This document shows, in pieces, positions 44,640 through 55,661 of a stretch of 64,000 bases of DNA (the first letter of the stretch is position 1; every line of letters starts with the position of its first letter). Location of the stretch: contig JAMJFZ010000320.1 of NCBI GenBank assembly GCA_026225945.1, positions 7,755,001 through 7,819,000 on the forward strand, written 5' to 3'. The translations under genes were made by a program, and so were the position numbers. Under the pieces are notes generated by a model. That model worked only from the letters and a program-made list of their open reading frames with translations, had not been told where the DNA came from and did no database searches. This DNA is from Cricetomys ansorgei. Its lineage: Eukaryota > Chordata > Mammalia > Rodentia > Nesomyidae.

Positions 44640-46325
44640 ACTTGCTTTTTCCAACAGCCTTAGGGCATTATCTGTCAGAGATTTAAGATATTCAGCCTGA
44701 GGATACTCAGTCCATTCGATGCTGGATTCAAGTCCTTGATGGACCACTTGATGGTTACGGATTTTTCTTAGGGATGATTTTTTTTCTCCCCATGTAGTCC
44801 TTTAAAGAAACAAATTCCCTACCTCTTTTTGAGGACAGGTTCATGTCTTATACAAGGGAAGTTCCTTTTGGTCTTTGAATGGTCTAATAGATGTCCTACC
44901 TGGGGAAGGCCTCCGCTTCTGCTCACTGTGCCCTGTGCTGACATAAAAACCATGAGACTCCTCGGTGCCACCGGAGAGGCAGCAAGTGCAGACAGCTGGG
45001 TATGGTTTGTGCTCAGTGAAGCAGCCTGCCCAAGGCCTTTGGGTCTCGCAGGTACCTTAGGGACCAGAAGCCTCTGCATACCTATGTTCCTTTCTGAAGC
45101 TTCTGAGTTTTTTTGCCAGCTCAGCGATGCATTTAAAAAAAACATTGTTTTCCAAAATTGCTGAGCATTTGAAATTGTTCTCAACGAATGAATATTTGAA
45201 TACTGTTGAAAAGTCAAGTTTCAGATCACTCATTTGGGATGGGTAGTCTGTTGAAGACTTGGATCTGTTGTGGATCTATAGGTAGAAAGAAACCTTTCTT
45301 TTCCCAGCTGCCCTCAATCTCTGTTCAACAGACCTGGTGGGGGATGAGGAGAGCAAAGTAGGCTTTGGAGTTCCGGAGCCTCACTTGGACTTAATTCTCC
45401 ATGGCTGTCTGGTGAGACAAGTCATTTAGCCTTTCTCCATTGAAGTTTCCCCTCTGGAGACAGAACAATGCCCACTCTAGTCCTCAGGAGCAAAGGGTGT
45501 CAGATGTTAGCACAGCTCACCCCCAAAACCCACAAAAATAATGCAGAGCAGAACAACATTTTGTCTGAATATCAGAAGTAAACTGAATTCCTGTCGAATG
45601 ATAATCCTAAATTATTCCTAGCCATTAAAATAATAGATTTCTGCAGGTGGTTTCCAGTCTGGAGACTGAAGCAGAGGAGGCTATTTTGTAGAAAGCATGA
45701 ATTCAACCTTTGCAAAGCTCAGAGTTAGGAAGAGCTGTCCTCATTTCTGTTTCTGAGGTTTATTTGTGTTGTAGTCCTAGGCATTCCTCCCCCAAAGCAA
45801 GCATCTCCCTTCACACAGTGCACAAGGCTGCTGTTGGCAAGCACAGCGTTAAAGGAATGCTAATGCATGGGGTGTTGGTCTGAGCCCAGGGGGCCGGCCT
45901 AGTAACCAACAGCGTCCAAAGCAAATATATATTCTTGTACTTACGTATTTATTTAAATTCTAGGCAATACATTTATAACTTGCATAATTAACCAGGGCTA
46001 CAAAGTTGCCTTTTCAGAAGGCATATTTACTCAGAGAAGTTATGCATGTTTCATGAAGAGCAGGCAATGTTAAAACATAGTGTACCCTTGGTTTGGGATC
46101 TGGTGTGGAAAGCACTTGGTCCTCAATCGGTGATTTAATTTTGAGGCAAAACATGTTGCATTAAGAAGGCTCTGATATTCACCATGATTTTCATAATTGA
46201 CACCCAGAGATTCAAGGAAACACTAATGTATTTTGTTAACCTGAAAAAAAGTTTTAAAAATTTAAGCCTGTATAAACATTGTCATTATAACATCTTTAAA
46301 AAGAAATTATGTAAGAGGTTGACTT
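44640..46325. other. Intron sequence, nothing recognised
   Basis: Opposed open frames at 44829-45164 (+) and 44819-45217 (-) overlap each other and resemble nothing I know. 45930-46090 is AT-rich and unique, a candidate for a conservation check. Confidence 0.4.
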
Positions 46326-46327
46326 GA

Positions 46328-46488
46328 AGCCAGGCGGTGGTGATACACACCTTTAATCCCTGCACTCAGGAGGCAGCAGCAGGTGGATCTCTGTGAGTTC
46401 GAGGCCAGCCTGGTCTACAGAGTGAGTTCCAGGACAGCCAGAGTTACAACAGAGAAACCTTGACTCAAAAAACCAAAAACAAAAAAAG
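46328..46488 (+). repeat. B1 SINE, full length
   Basis: agccaggcggtggtgatacacacctttaatccctgcactcagg to agaaaccttgactcaaaaaaccaaaaac. Confidence 0.95.
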
Positions 46489-46557
46489 AAGGGGAAGAAG
46501 GAAGAAGGAAGAGGAAAGAAGGAGGAGGAGGAGGAGGAGCAGGAGGAGGAGGAGGAG
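46486..46557. repeat. (GAA)n/(GGA)n purine tract from B1 tail
   Basis: aagaaggggaagaaggaagaagg... ggaggaggaggaggaggagcagg directly follows the B1 body. Confidence 0.93.
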
Positions 46558-48155
46558 TCAACTTGATTCTGTGACCTACTGTATAGAGTAAATGGGCGAG
46601 GAATGTGGAAGAGAAAACACAAGGGAGATGGAGAAATGGATAGGTCACTGTGTTTGTGTGTGACCACGTATGACAGCAGGCTCTTTCCTTTGTAGTTTAC
46701 AGCTAGCACACACTGGGCAAGTCCGTTCATTTTAAAGAGCCAAGGCTCAGAGGTAAAATGTCACAGCACTTGATGGTGTTAGAAACCAGTGCTCATACTT
46801 TTGTTCCAATTACCTTTTAAATAAAAGCCACAGATTCTGAGCTGCTAGGGTGCTGACAATGCTGGTGTTTGTGGAATACTTGCCATGAGCTAGCCAATGG
46901 GGTAGCCCATAGCATCTCGTTCGGCGCTGCAGCCAGCCCTGTGAGACTGACAACAGTAGCTCGTCTTTAGAGCCCAGGAAAACAAAGACCTTGGGATGTT
47001 TTTATCTGTGGACAGCAGCAGTTACCCATCGTGGAGCCTCTTAGTACTTGATGCTTCCAAGATTCTACAAGACATACAGACTTCCTTTCCCAAAGTGCCT
47101 CTTGGTAAAGGGTTCCTGCTGTCCTGGTCAGTGGGTCCCCACTGCCTCAGTTGCTCATATATACTAAAATTCAAACTTGCAGGAACTTGTAAGAAATAGA
47201 TAACCACGTATTTACCACTCAGCGTTAGCAACCCTTAAATTATTTGAAAGAAATATTTCAAAATGATAAATAACAATACATCGTATAAATGCCTTCCACA
47301 TACCACTTCCTGTCCCATTCCATTCCTCTCTAGCGCTCATCAGCACCTTAACTTGGCGTGTCCTTGCCACGCCTGCTCTAATGTTTAGCATTTAGAAGCT
47401 ATATTGGAGTGTTATGCTGTGCAGAGTTTTCCTTTGCTGTTTATATTCAACCTTAAGCTTTTGAGACATCGTCATAAAGTCCTGTTCTTTCTCATTCATT
47501 TTAGGTTCTATCACTTGTACGGCCTGAAACTTAATGTAGCCATTCTCATCTAGGTCATGTTCAGCTCTTGGCTTTTAGAACTATTAGTGAGGAATCTTGC
47601 TCATCTCTCTGTATACTCCTGTAAGAATTTCTCAGGCTTCCCACGAGTACCCCAAGGTTTTGCTCTTGATCTTTTGGGAACACGTGAGGATCTGAAATCA
47701 GAAGAGCCCTGGTTCCTTAGCCATGGACTACCCTGGTGGTCTGGGGAAATGAGAAGAAAACAAATCATTGTTTCTGTGTGAAACACACATAAATCTACAT
47801 AATGCATAGAGCTGTCCTCCAGGAGAGTGAACCAGTGCCCCTGTCCCCTGACTGAGGGAGGGTTCCTATTTGCCTAGAGCAGTACTAAGGGGAGAACTTT
47901 GACTTTATGACTGTATGGATTTGAGCCTTACTCAAACTATAAGCTGCATGTATTTTTCTTACTAGGAAAAAAAAAAAAACCTTTTGATAAACAAAACGAT
48001 CCTTAGTACCCTCAATTTTCATTCCACTCATTTTTACAGGTTGCTCTTATTATGTACACTAATTAAAACCTCTTAAGCATTCTTCTATCCAGCGGAACTG
48101 ATAAAACAAGCTAAGATGTTCCCAGCCCTGAAGTATTGGTAACCAGGAAGCCTTG
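46558..48155. other. Intron sequence, nothing recognised
   Basis: A 12-nt A run lies at 47969. No exon in frame with Slc41a2 or clear repeat was found. Confidence 0.4.
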
Positions 48156-48156
48156 T

Positions 48157-48300
48157 CTCACGTAGTCATCTGGCAATCTGAGTTTGATCCCTGTAGCCCA
48201 TGTGACGGTAGAAGAGAGCACTGCTCCACAAGGTCGTCCTCCGACTTCTACACCTGTGCCACAACACACATGTCCCCCACATACAAATCAGGGGCACACT
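48157..48300 (+). repeat. B3-like SINE, diverged
   Basis: tcatctggcaatctgagtttgatccctgtagcccatgtgacggtagaagagag... ggtcgtcctccgacttctacacctgtgcc. Confidence 0.65.
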
Positions 48301-48334
48301 AAAATTTTTCAATTAAATTTCCTCGTTGGGTCTG

Positions 48335-48585
48335 TTTACTTGTACGTATTCATGTTTGTGTAGATGCACATGCACGTTCATATGTGTTCGGGCCTGGGGA
48401 CAGGAACTGGCCACATAGGCTCTGGCAGGCCAGTGAGCCCCGAGATCTTCCGGTCTTCGCCTCCCCGGTGCTGTGATGGAGAGTGCGTACCACCGCACCA
48501 GGGCTTCTAACTTGGTCTCTGGTTGCGCTTAGGCCTTCATGCTTAGGAGACAAGTGCTTTACAGGGACGCCATGTCCCCAGCCCC
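48335..48585 (-). repeat. Composite B2/B3-like long SINE
   Basis: cgtattcatgtttgtgtagatgcac... ggccagtgagccccgagatcttccggtcttcgcctcc... caagtgctttacagggacgccatgtccccagcccc. Confidence 0.6.
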
Positions 48586-48881
48586 TGGAGGCCCTTTATG
48601 CTGCTGCTGACAGCTTTGCTTTTCTGACTCTTACCTCTCATCTTCTTCTCTGTAAAATCCCCCTGCCTTCTGAGTTTCCTCTTTCTCCTCCTCCTCTCCC
48701 ACTTCTTGTGTTTTTTCTTACCTTCTTCTACCGTCTCCTCTTTGTCTTCAGGGGCCTCCCTGGCCGCCTTTGCAGTGCTCTTCATATCCTGGTTTCTCCT
48801 GCTCACTGTGCGTCTTCCATGGCCATCTTCCCTTGTGTTTAATAAAGATTCCTTTTCTTCCAGATGTGCAGGCCTTTGCAC
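48586..48881 (-). pseudogene. Lys/Arg/Glu-rich open stretch, possible retropseudogene fragment
   Basis: Minus frame reads ...STAKAAREAPEDKEETVEEG, then KKKHKKWERRRRKRKLRR, then GDFTEKKMRGKSQKSKAVSS. This resembles the basic tail of a nucleolar or chromatin protein more than random sequence. The frame ends where the antisense SINE begins at 48585. No poly(A) tail, TSD or parent gene was identified. The + strand here is pyrimidine-rich, so a chance K/R/E-rich frame is a real alternative. Low confidence. Confidence 0.25.
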
Positions 48882-49580
48882 GCAGCTGGCAGTATGTAGC
48901 CCGGGACAACCTTGAGAGTGGTCAACGGTAGCCCCGGATTTCCCAGTACCGATGCTTTGAGTTGTCAGTCGTGGGCAGTTTTTCTTACACTCTGTCTGCT
49001 TTAGTTTTCTGCCATGCCAAAGGATAACAGCCTATACTGTATTATAGAAATGGTCTGAGAATTAGTTCATGTGTGGGAGACCTCTTTGAATCCCCCATGG
49101 TCCCATTACAGGCCATTTAAAAGACAACGTTTGCTATTATTGTAGTTTACATTTTATTTTTTCCGTGAGATGAGCATAAAATGGAATACACAAATTAAAA
49201 CTCTCCATTCTATTTTATGTTATTTCATGGGGGAAAAATGATTTGTGCCCCTTGTTACTAGTGAGGTCAAGTATCTTGTTCATTGGCTCTTGCATTTCTT
49301 TTCTCCCTTGTTGGATTATTTTTTCTTGTGAACTATAGGAATTCTCAGTAATCTCTCAAAATATTCTGAACACTAATTCTTTTTCAGTCAATGGGAGGCA
49401 GGGATATTTTGCAAGCCTGAGGCAAGATTTTTATTTATTGAACTATATTGGTATTCACTGCAACTTAATAAGTTATTCCTTTAATACATGTTTAATACAT
49501 GTTTTATTTATAAATTCATACCCCAAATCAAGATCAGAAAGATAGTCTCTTATATTTCCTTATAAATTTTTTATTTTTGT

Positions 49581-49710
49581 GCCGCGGCGTGATGGCGCAC
49601 ACCTTTAACCCCAGCGCTCAGGAGGCAGAGGCAGGTGGATCCCTGTGAGTTCGAGGTCAGCCTGGTCCACAGAGTGAGTTCCAGGACAGTCAGGGTTTCA
49701 CAGAGAAAAT
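49581..49710 (+). repeat. B1 SINE
   Basis: ccgcggcgtgatggcgcacacctttaaccccagcgctcagg to cagggtttcacagagaaaataaag. Confidence 0.92.
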
Positions 49711-49811
49711 AAAGTTTTTCTTTTGTATGCTTTGCCTGCAATTTCTGTTGAGCTATGGCGTGAGGCTGACAGATTCGGCTTCCTTCCCGGTTTTTGAGAG
49801 AGGTGGTGGTC

Positions 49812-49895
49812 TTTGAGACAGGTGTAGCCCAGGCTGGCCTTGAATTTGTGGTTCTATTGCCTCGGCCACTGTTCTTCCAAGCTGTGCACCTGGGT
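49812..49895 (-). repeat. B1-like fragment
   Basis: tttgagacaggtgtagcccaggctggccttgaatttgtgg. The 3' half is lost. Confidence 0.55.
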
Positions 49896-50169
49896 TGGCC
49901 TGCACTTTTCCCTGTAAACTGCCAGACTGTAAATTCCTGAGGCTCTGCGGGTTGCCTTTTCTCTGTGGCAGCTGAATAGCTATTTACACCTCTCTGACTC
50001 TGCTTTTCCAAGTAAATCATGGGAGGAATAAAATGTAAGGATTCAAAAGTAGACTAAACAGGAAATAAGCAAGGAATGAGTGGAGTTGTGTTCTGATAAA
50101 ACTTTATTTACAGAAGTAGGTGCAGGTTGAATTTGGCGCATGAGCTGTCATCGCCAGTTCCTGTTTTAG

Positions 50170-50345
50170 ACCAGGACTTCATAAACCTTTTCCATTTATG
50201 ACCTCTTTTCTCCTAAGAAATTTTTATGTGACCATGGTATATATGGATATATAAAACAAATGTGTACATAGAACATTTATGCATTGATAGATCATAACAA
50301 AATTTATTTTAAAACAATGATTTGTTAAATGTAAAATTTTTACCA
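50170..50345. mobile_element. hAT-like nonautonomous element, tentative
   Basis: ccaggacttcataaaccttttccatttatgacctc... agaaatttttatgtgaccatggtatatatggatatataaaac... gatagatcataacaaaatttatttt. Matches a rodent repeat I recall as Charlie-related. Ends were not resolved. Confidence 0.35.
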
Positions 50346-50354
50346 TTAGTTATA

Positions 50355-50568
50355 GAGGAACGGGCCAGCAAGATAGCCAAGCAGGTGAAGGTGCTTGTCC
50401 TGAAACCTGACAACCTGTTTGGTCCCCAGAGCCCACACGAAGGTGGAAGGAGAGCACCAGCCCCACAAGGCTGTCCTCTGACGTCACATGCACACAGTGG
50501 CACATGCCACCTCCTGTATCGTGCACAGACATGCGCGCACATACGCGATAATAATTTTTTAGAAAAAG
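50355..50568 (+). repeat. B3-type SINE
   Basis: gggccagcaagatagccaagcaggtgaaggtgcttgtcctgaaacctgacaacctg... ggctgtcctctgacgtcacatgcac... tgcgcgcacatacgcgataataattttt. Confidence 0.8.
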
Positions 50569-50806
50569 CAAATCCTCATACCAGTGACACGGAGATGCTT
50601 GGTTAAGCATAAGGAATGAAGTCTTGGCTCACTGTTCTATAGAATGTAGAGTGCCTTCAACATTTCCCAGAGCTGATCAGTATTTTGCTTTTATAAACAT
50701 CAATGCCACTTTGAATAAATAAAGAGTACAAAATGGAAGGACTATGCTTAGGCTCATCTCAGAAACCGGGAACTCTGTCCCAATTCCAAGCTAAAAATTT
50801 ATTTAC

Positions 50807-50848
50807 CATTTTCCTTCCTTCGCTCTCTCTCTCTTTCTTTCTTTCAGT
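50807..50848. repeat. (TC)n/(TTTC)n tract
   Basis: ttccttccttcgctctctctctctttctttctttcag. On the minus strand it is an A/G tail next to the candidate pseudogene described separately. Confidence 0.85.
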
Positions 50849-51686
50849 GAAACTCAAATAAGAAACTCAAAACAGTAATTTTAAAAATTAAACATTCTAA
50901 CACGGGACAATGTAAGAATACCTGGTACTTAACTGCTGAGGAGAGGCGGTAGGAAAAGATTACATCTTCATCTCCATAGTTAAATCATTGTGTTTCTAAG
51001 ATTAGAAAAGTGTACATAAAATCAGAAAACAACTCCCCCCCAAACCATAAAATACAGTCTCCTCAAACTTGAACTGAGGCATTTCAAATAGCGTTTGCGG
51101 CGTTGTGAAGAGTGGCAGCCTGCACGGTCCTGTTAGAACCAAGGCCTCGGCGAAGCCTCCTGACGCGTGGGCCGTTGTCACAGAGACCCCCCAAATTCCT
51201 TATGCATTTGATTTTGAATTAACTTTTGGTAGTTGTATATTCAGAAGCCTTTTCCTGTTGCCAGATGTTTTGGAAGCCCTACATTTAGCCATATGACCCA
51301 CGTGGGGTTGAGACACACAGTTGAAGAAGCCAGATTCCAGACTGGACTCTCATCCCTGTTGTATCGCACCAGGAATTAGTAAATTACACATGTATCACAC
51401 GTAACTTCAAAATCAGACAAATGCACACTTAGCAGTGTTACAGTAGTAGATCAGAATGAGCTAGCCCGTTCTCTTCAAAACCACCGTTTCCTTCTGTCCA
51501 CATTGATCGGTGAGCAGCAGTCTTTCCATTGTCTAGGTTTTTAAAATTTTCACTTAATTTCTTCAGTCGCCCGTTGGCCATCTCGAGGATGTTACTTGCT
51601 CTCTGTGTGTCCGTATGCTCTGAACTTGCTTGTTCCTTGCAGTTGTATTCCACTGTTGCTTGAGAAGATATACTATACAGTTCCAA
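50849..51686 (-). pseudogene. Candidate retropseudogene or antisense terminal exon, unidentified
   Basis: The minus frame 51686-51438 (82 codons) contains NCKEQASSEHTDTQRA, SNILEMANGRLKKLSENFKN and MWTEGNGGFEENGLAHSDLLL-stop. It is non-repetitive, with coiled-coil-like spacing, and is followed by about 590 nt of UTR-like unique sequence and a purine-rich tail at 50848-50807. That order (coding end, 3' UTR, A-rich tail) is what a processed copy would give. No AATAAA near the tail, no TSD and no parent gene were recognised. It could also be a chance frame, or a terminal exon on the opposite strand of the Slc41a2 intron. Confidence 0.3.
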
Positions 51687-51849
51687 CTTTTAAAACTCAC
51701 CGGAACTTGATTTGCGGTCTGTCCTATGGTCTGTCTTGGACATGCTGTGTGTGCTGACGAGCAGACATCAGTCTGCCGCTGTCGAGCGACACGTTCTGTA
51801 AATGTGGTTGAGCAGCTGCTCTCTGCTGTGGTTAAACCCCAGTGTATCT

Positions 51850-52844
51850 TTGTTGGTTTTCTGTCTGGATGATTTGTCTGTTGAAGGAAGTGGGGTGCTA
51901 AGGCTCCCGTTGTTACCGGCTTTAAACCGCTCTCTCCCTTACGTTTAATAATGTTTGTTTATGTGTTTGTGGGAGGATCCCATGTTGGGCAGGTATATAT
52001 TTTGAAGTTTCCACGTCTCTGTGTTTACTCAGTCCTTTCTTTCATGATGGCATTCTTTGTCTCATTGCATTATGTCGTTTGAGGTCTGCTGTGTCTGCTG
52101 AGGGTAGCTGCTCTTGTTCCATTTTGGTTCCCAGACGTGTGTGATTTTTGGTTTCCAACCTTCCCTTGAGTATTCTTATAGGCAGCATATAGTGGGGTCT
52201 TACTTTCTTTTTAATCATTTAGCCAATATGTGTATTTTGATTGAATTTAATCTGTTTAAACTCAAGGTTATTATTAATAATTATGAACCCTTTTCTATCA
52301 TTTCGCTTTACTGCATATTACTCTACATGACTTTTTCTTCGTGAGTTACTAGCTTTCTGTTATGCTGAGGTTTAATCTTTCTTCTAGTGAATTGTTAACA
52401 TGCATTTTCATGGCAGATTCTTGTATTTCTTGCACGGCTGATTTGGTAATGATGAGTTTCCTCAGTTTCTGCTTAGCTGTCTTGATTTCTTCAGATTTCG
52501 AAGGATAGTTGTGCTCGGTATAGCTTTCTTGGTTGGCAGGATATCTTTATTCTTTTATTACTTTATCTCATTCTCCTTTGCACGTGAGCTTTTTTCTAAG
52601 AACTCTGCTCTAAGTCTAATGACCTTTGCTTATAATGTGGCATGACACTTCTTTCTATCTTTAGTACTTTTTCTTTGCATTGTGCCATTGATGTTTTTAC
52701 TATAATGTGCTTGGTGATGGTCTGTTTCGGTTGACTCTAACTAGAGACCTTTGAGCATCTTGAATCTGCACGTCTGTATCCCTGAAAAGATTTGGGGCGT
52801 TTTCAGCTATTAATTTGTGGAAAAGGTCATCATTACTATTATTG
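51850..52844 (-). mobile_element. Ancient L1 (antisense), part 1
   Basis: ctgtctggatgatttgtctgttgaaggaagtggggtgc, 'ataggcagcatatagtggggtcttactttctttttaatc', 'ttcttggttggcaggatatcttt', 'tataatgtgcttggtgatggtctg' appear in the order of reversed L1M sequence. Not coding any more. Interrupted by a B3 at 52845. Confidence 0.8.
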
Positions 52845-53034
52845 TGTGTATGATGTGTGTGTTGTGGGGCTGGTGCTATGCCACAGTGTGTGTATGAAGT
52901 CAGAGGACAACTTTGTAGCATTGGTTCATTGGTTCTCTCTTCCACCTTTACCTGGGTTGCAAGGATTGAACCCTGTCAGGTGGCCAGGCTTACAGTAACA
53001 AGCACTGAACCCATCGAGCCGTCTCACCAGCCTG
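52845..53034 (-). repeat. B3 SINE
   Basis: tgtgtatgaagtcagaggacaactttgtagcattggttc... aaggattgaaccctgtcagg... catcgagccgtctcaccagcct. It splits the L1. Confidence 0.88.
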
Positions 53035-53615
53035 CGCAATGGGATTTCATACTTTCCGACCCATATGGTAAATTCTGGAATTACCATCAAGTTTCTTTAA
53101 TTTCTAGAATTAATTGGTAAGTATTTGTTTGCTAGCAGTCTCCCATCTGTCTTAAAGGTGCTCTCCGTGTCTGTCTAACTAGATTAATTCTAAAAGCTCT
53201 GCTTGTTTTGATCTATTGTGGAAGTATTCTCTTTTATTTTTCATTTCCTTGATTGAAGTTTTCAGGTCTAAGGAGTTCTAGTTGGTTCTTTTTTCTGTCT
53301 TTTGTGAATTTTCCATTCATGTCCCGAATTGTTTCTCTTGTTTCTTTATATTGTTAATCTCTAGCCTCTTGTATCTTACAAGGTTAGCATTGTTAGGAAC
53401 GCTATTTTGAGTTCTGTTCAGCACCTCACAGTTTTTCTTCAAATTGAGATAATTTTTAGATTATTATGTTTTCCTTCACAGGTTTTGTGTTTCCTTTGCA
53501 TTCCTTACATTCTTATGTTGGTGTCTGTGCAGCAGGTGTGTGCGTGTTTGTCTCTTCTGATCTTGTGAAAGCCCTTCTGTAGGAAAAGATGTTGTGTTTA
53601 GATGGGACATAGGAT
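53035..53615 (-). mobile_element. Ancient L1 (antisense), part 2
   Basis: 'tatggtaaattctggaattaccatcaagtttc' to 'tcacaggttttgtgtttcctttgcattccttacattcttatg'. T-rich sequence that continues the same reversed element. Confidence 0.6.
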
Positions 53616-54370
53616 GCCAGTTAGTTTGGGCACTTCGGGTTGGTTACAGAGAGCCCACAGCATGCATTTCCTCCCTCTAACTGATGCCAGCATGGCTGTG
53701 AGCACCTTTGCAGTCTAGACCGAGGCCTGAAGAAAACTGTGTGACCGTGCAGTGGTGGTGAGCATCCAGAAGTGTCCTCAGGCTTCAGAGTCTGGCTGCA
53801 ATGGTGCTTTGGCAGCAGCTGCTGCTGTGATCTTGGTGGCAGGAGAAAGTGGAGAAGACTATCTTTAGGTCCCTCAGGGCACGTGCAGGTGACACCAAGA
53901 AATGGCACCACTAGCCACAGGATTTCCGTGAAGGAGATCTTCCCCAGGACTCCCAGGTTTCTGTGGGAGATATCTGGGACTCTGGCATGGCTGTCATGGT
54001 TTTGGAGACACAGGGTGGGTTGGGCCATGTGAGCACAGGTCTTGCTGGGTCTGTGGCTTTGAAGAGCTTGGAACATAAAGGAGATAGTCCATGGATCCTG
54101 CTGTTGTGGTTGGTGCTGGTGTTGGTGGCTGGGGAGGAGGCTTTCCCCAATTCCTTTGGGGCCAGCACAGATGGGCTTTGGATTGTAGCTATGGCAGCCT
54201 CTGGTCCCAAGGCTACAGGATGCCAAAGGGGACTTTTCCACCAAGTGGGGCACACACTGACCCAAGGCTTCTGGCTGGCTAGATGGCGAGGACTGCATCC
54301 AGCAAGGACTGTTATGGTATATTTTCTGGGTTCAGAGGAGGTACAGAGACATCACTTTTAGACCAGCCAG
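53616..54370 (-). mobile_element. GC-richer block with 225-codon minus frame, probably L1 5' region
   Basis: Directly follows (in element order, precedes) the antisense L1. Rich in tggctg, gtggtggtg and ctgctgctg words, like many L1 5' UTRs. The minus frame 53621-54298 is Pro/Ser/Gln/His-rich with no recognised domain, no splice context and no conserved start. I read it as noncoding. What the block is remains inference. Confidence 0.4.
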
Positions 54371-54584
54371 CTCCTGGAACTGGGTCTAAAGCTTGTGGAG
54401 TTCTACGTCAGCACTGCTGGGCTGCTGACATTTTGCTATTTTGATTTTTTTAAGTCCCTGTTGTGGTTTTTGTTTTGTCTTGTTTTGTTTAACTTTTTCT
54501 TCTTCTTCAAATAAGAAGATAAATACTCAGAGTCATAAGAAACCTGCCCAAAGAACAAATTGAGAATCAAATCTAAATCTTCCA

Positions 54585-54707
54585 GTTTTTGAGAGAGAGT
54601 TTCATTATGTACCAAGACCAGGCCTTGAACTTACTCCTTGGCAGGGCTGGTTTTGAATTCATAGCAATCTTTCCTCAGTCTCACAAGTTCTGAGATTACA
54701 AGCCAAA
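54585..54707 (-). repeat. B1-like SINE, old
   Basis: ttttgagagagagtttcattatgtaccaagaccaggccttgaac... cacaagttctgagattacaag. Confidence 0.6.
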
Positions 54708-54779
54708 TTCCAAATCTTACAATACATAAGTTCAAGATTCCAATACTCTCTGCTTCTTACATAGTTAAGACAGTTTGTC

Positions 54780-55268
54780 CTAATTAGCTTTACTTGACTG
54801 CGGGGCGGCCTTTGCCAGTGAAGCAGTAAGGAAGCACCAGCTGTCCCTTCGTGAGTATGATGTCTCTGACAGAAGTCCCAGGGCTTCTGACAGTCGCCTC
54901 TGGAGATCTTATCTTTGGCACTTGTCTCTCAGATTTGGACAAAGCTGCTTCCTGGTGAAGGTGTAGAGCTGGAATGACAGCACTTGGCCATTCATAACCC
55001 GAGGCAGAGATTGTAGTACATGTGTTTACACCACAGACCACAGCTGGATGAAGATGAGATGCTGAACGTGAAAAGTGGGGTGCATCTCAGGAATCCATGC
55101 TGTTTTGTTATAAAAAAAGATCACATACCAGTTAATTAGCTGTCTCTCTTCAAGTGTGGTTCTTGACCTGGACACATGCTGTTCCTTCCAGAAAGCAGTT
55201 CAGGTCATGGCTGTGTTAAGGGGAGGGAGGTGCAGGCAGCAGACGTCATCTCTGGTGTTCCCTTGCAG
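54780..55268. other. End of the last intron, nothing recognised
   Basis: Unique sequence up to the acceptor of the last exon. No repeat lies within about 560 nt of it. Confidence 0.5.
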
Positions 55269-55454
55269 GTGTTCACGCTGTTGTTGATCGCTGACTGGAT
55301 GGTTCATCGCTTCTGGAGGAAAGGAAAGGACCCAGACAGTTTCTCCATCCCCTACCTGACGGCACTGGGTGACCTGCTTGGGACCGCTTTGCTGGCCTTA
55401 AGTTTCCATTTTCTCTGGCTTATTGGAGACCGAGATGGAGACGTTGGAGACTAA
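55269..55454 (+). CDS. Slc41a2: Slc41a2 last coding exon with stop codon
   Basis: Encodes the last 61 residues, from [20 protein letters not shown] to GDRDGDVGD, then TAA at 55452-55454. The acceptor is ttcccttgcag. The motif [18 protein letters not shown] matches the MgtE pattern D-P-x(n)-P-x-x-T-x(3)-D-x-x-G, whose Asp lines the Mg2+ path in bacterial MgtE. This role is inferred from the family and not shown for this copy. A final helix ([17 protein letters not shown]) and a charged acidic tail follow. A 19.6-kb intron separates it from the preceding exon. Confidence 0.97.
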   Translation: MFTLLLIADWMVHRFWRKGKDPDSFSIPYLTALGDLLGTALLALSFHFLWLIGDRDGDVGD

Positions 55455-55655
55455 CGTATCCTACACTGTTGTGGGGTCACCCAGGAGGAGAACACAAGGC
55501 AGCCACTGCCGCCCCTCCTGAAAGCTCTTCATCTGTCATATGACTTACGCCAGGGTAGTCTGCAGTTCACCCTGACTCCATAAATGGCCTTAATGTACTT
55601 TTTGAGGAATTTGTGCTGAAACCACAATGAATGGTATTTGTGCTGCTTTTTGTAG

Positions 55656-55661
55656 AATAAA
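55656..55661 (+). promoter_or_regulatory. Slc41a2: Polyadenylation signal AATAAA, proximal
   Basis: A canonical hexamer 202 nt after the stop, followed by aataatttgtgac. It could yield the short mRNA form. Confidence 0.55.

Noticed and set aside
44819..45217. Opposed frames of 111 (+) and 132 (-) codons
   Set aside because: They overlap on opposite strands, resemble nothing known and lack splice or poly(A) context.
50820..50850. ctctctctctctttctttctttcag as an exon acceptor
   Set aside because: No open frame in phase with Slc41a2 follows, and the tract is a simple repeat.
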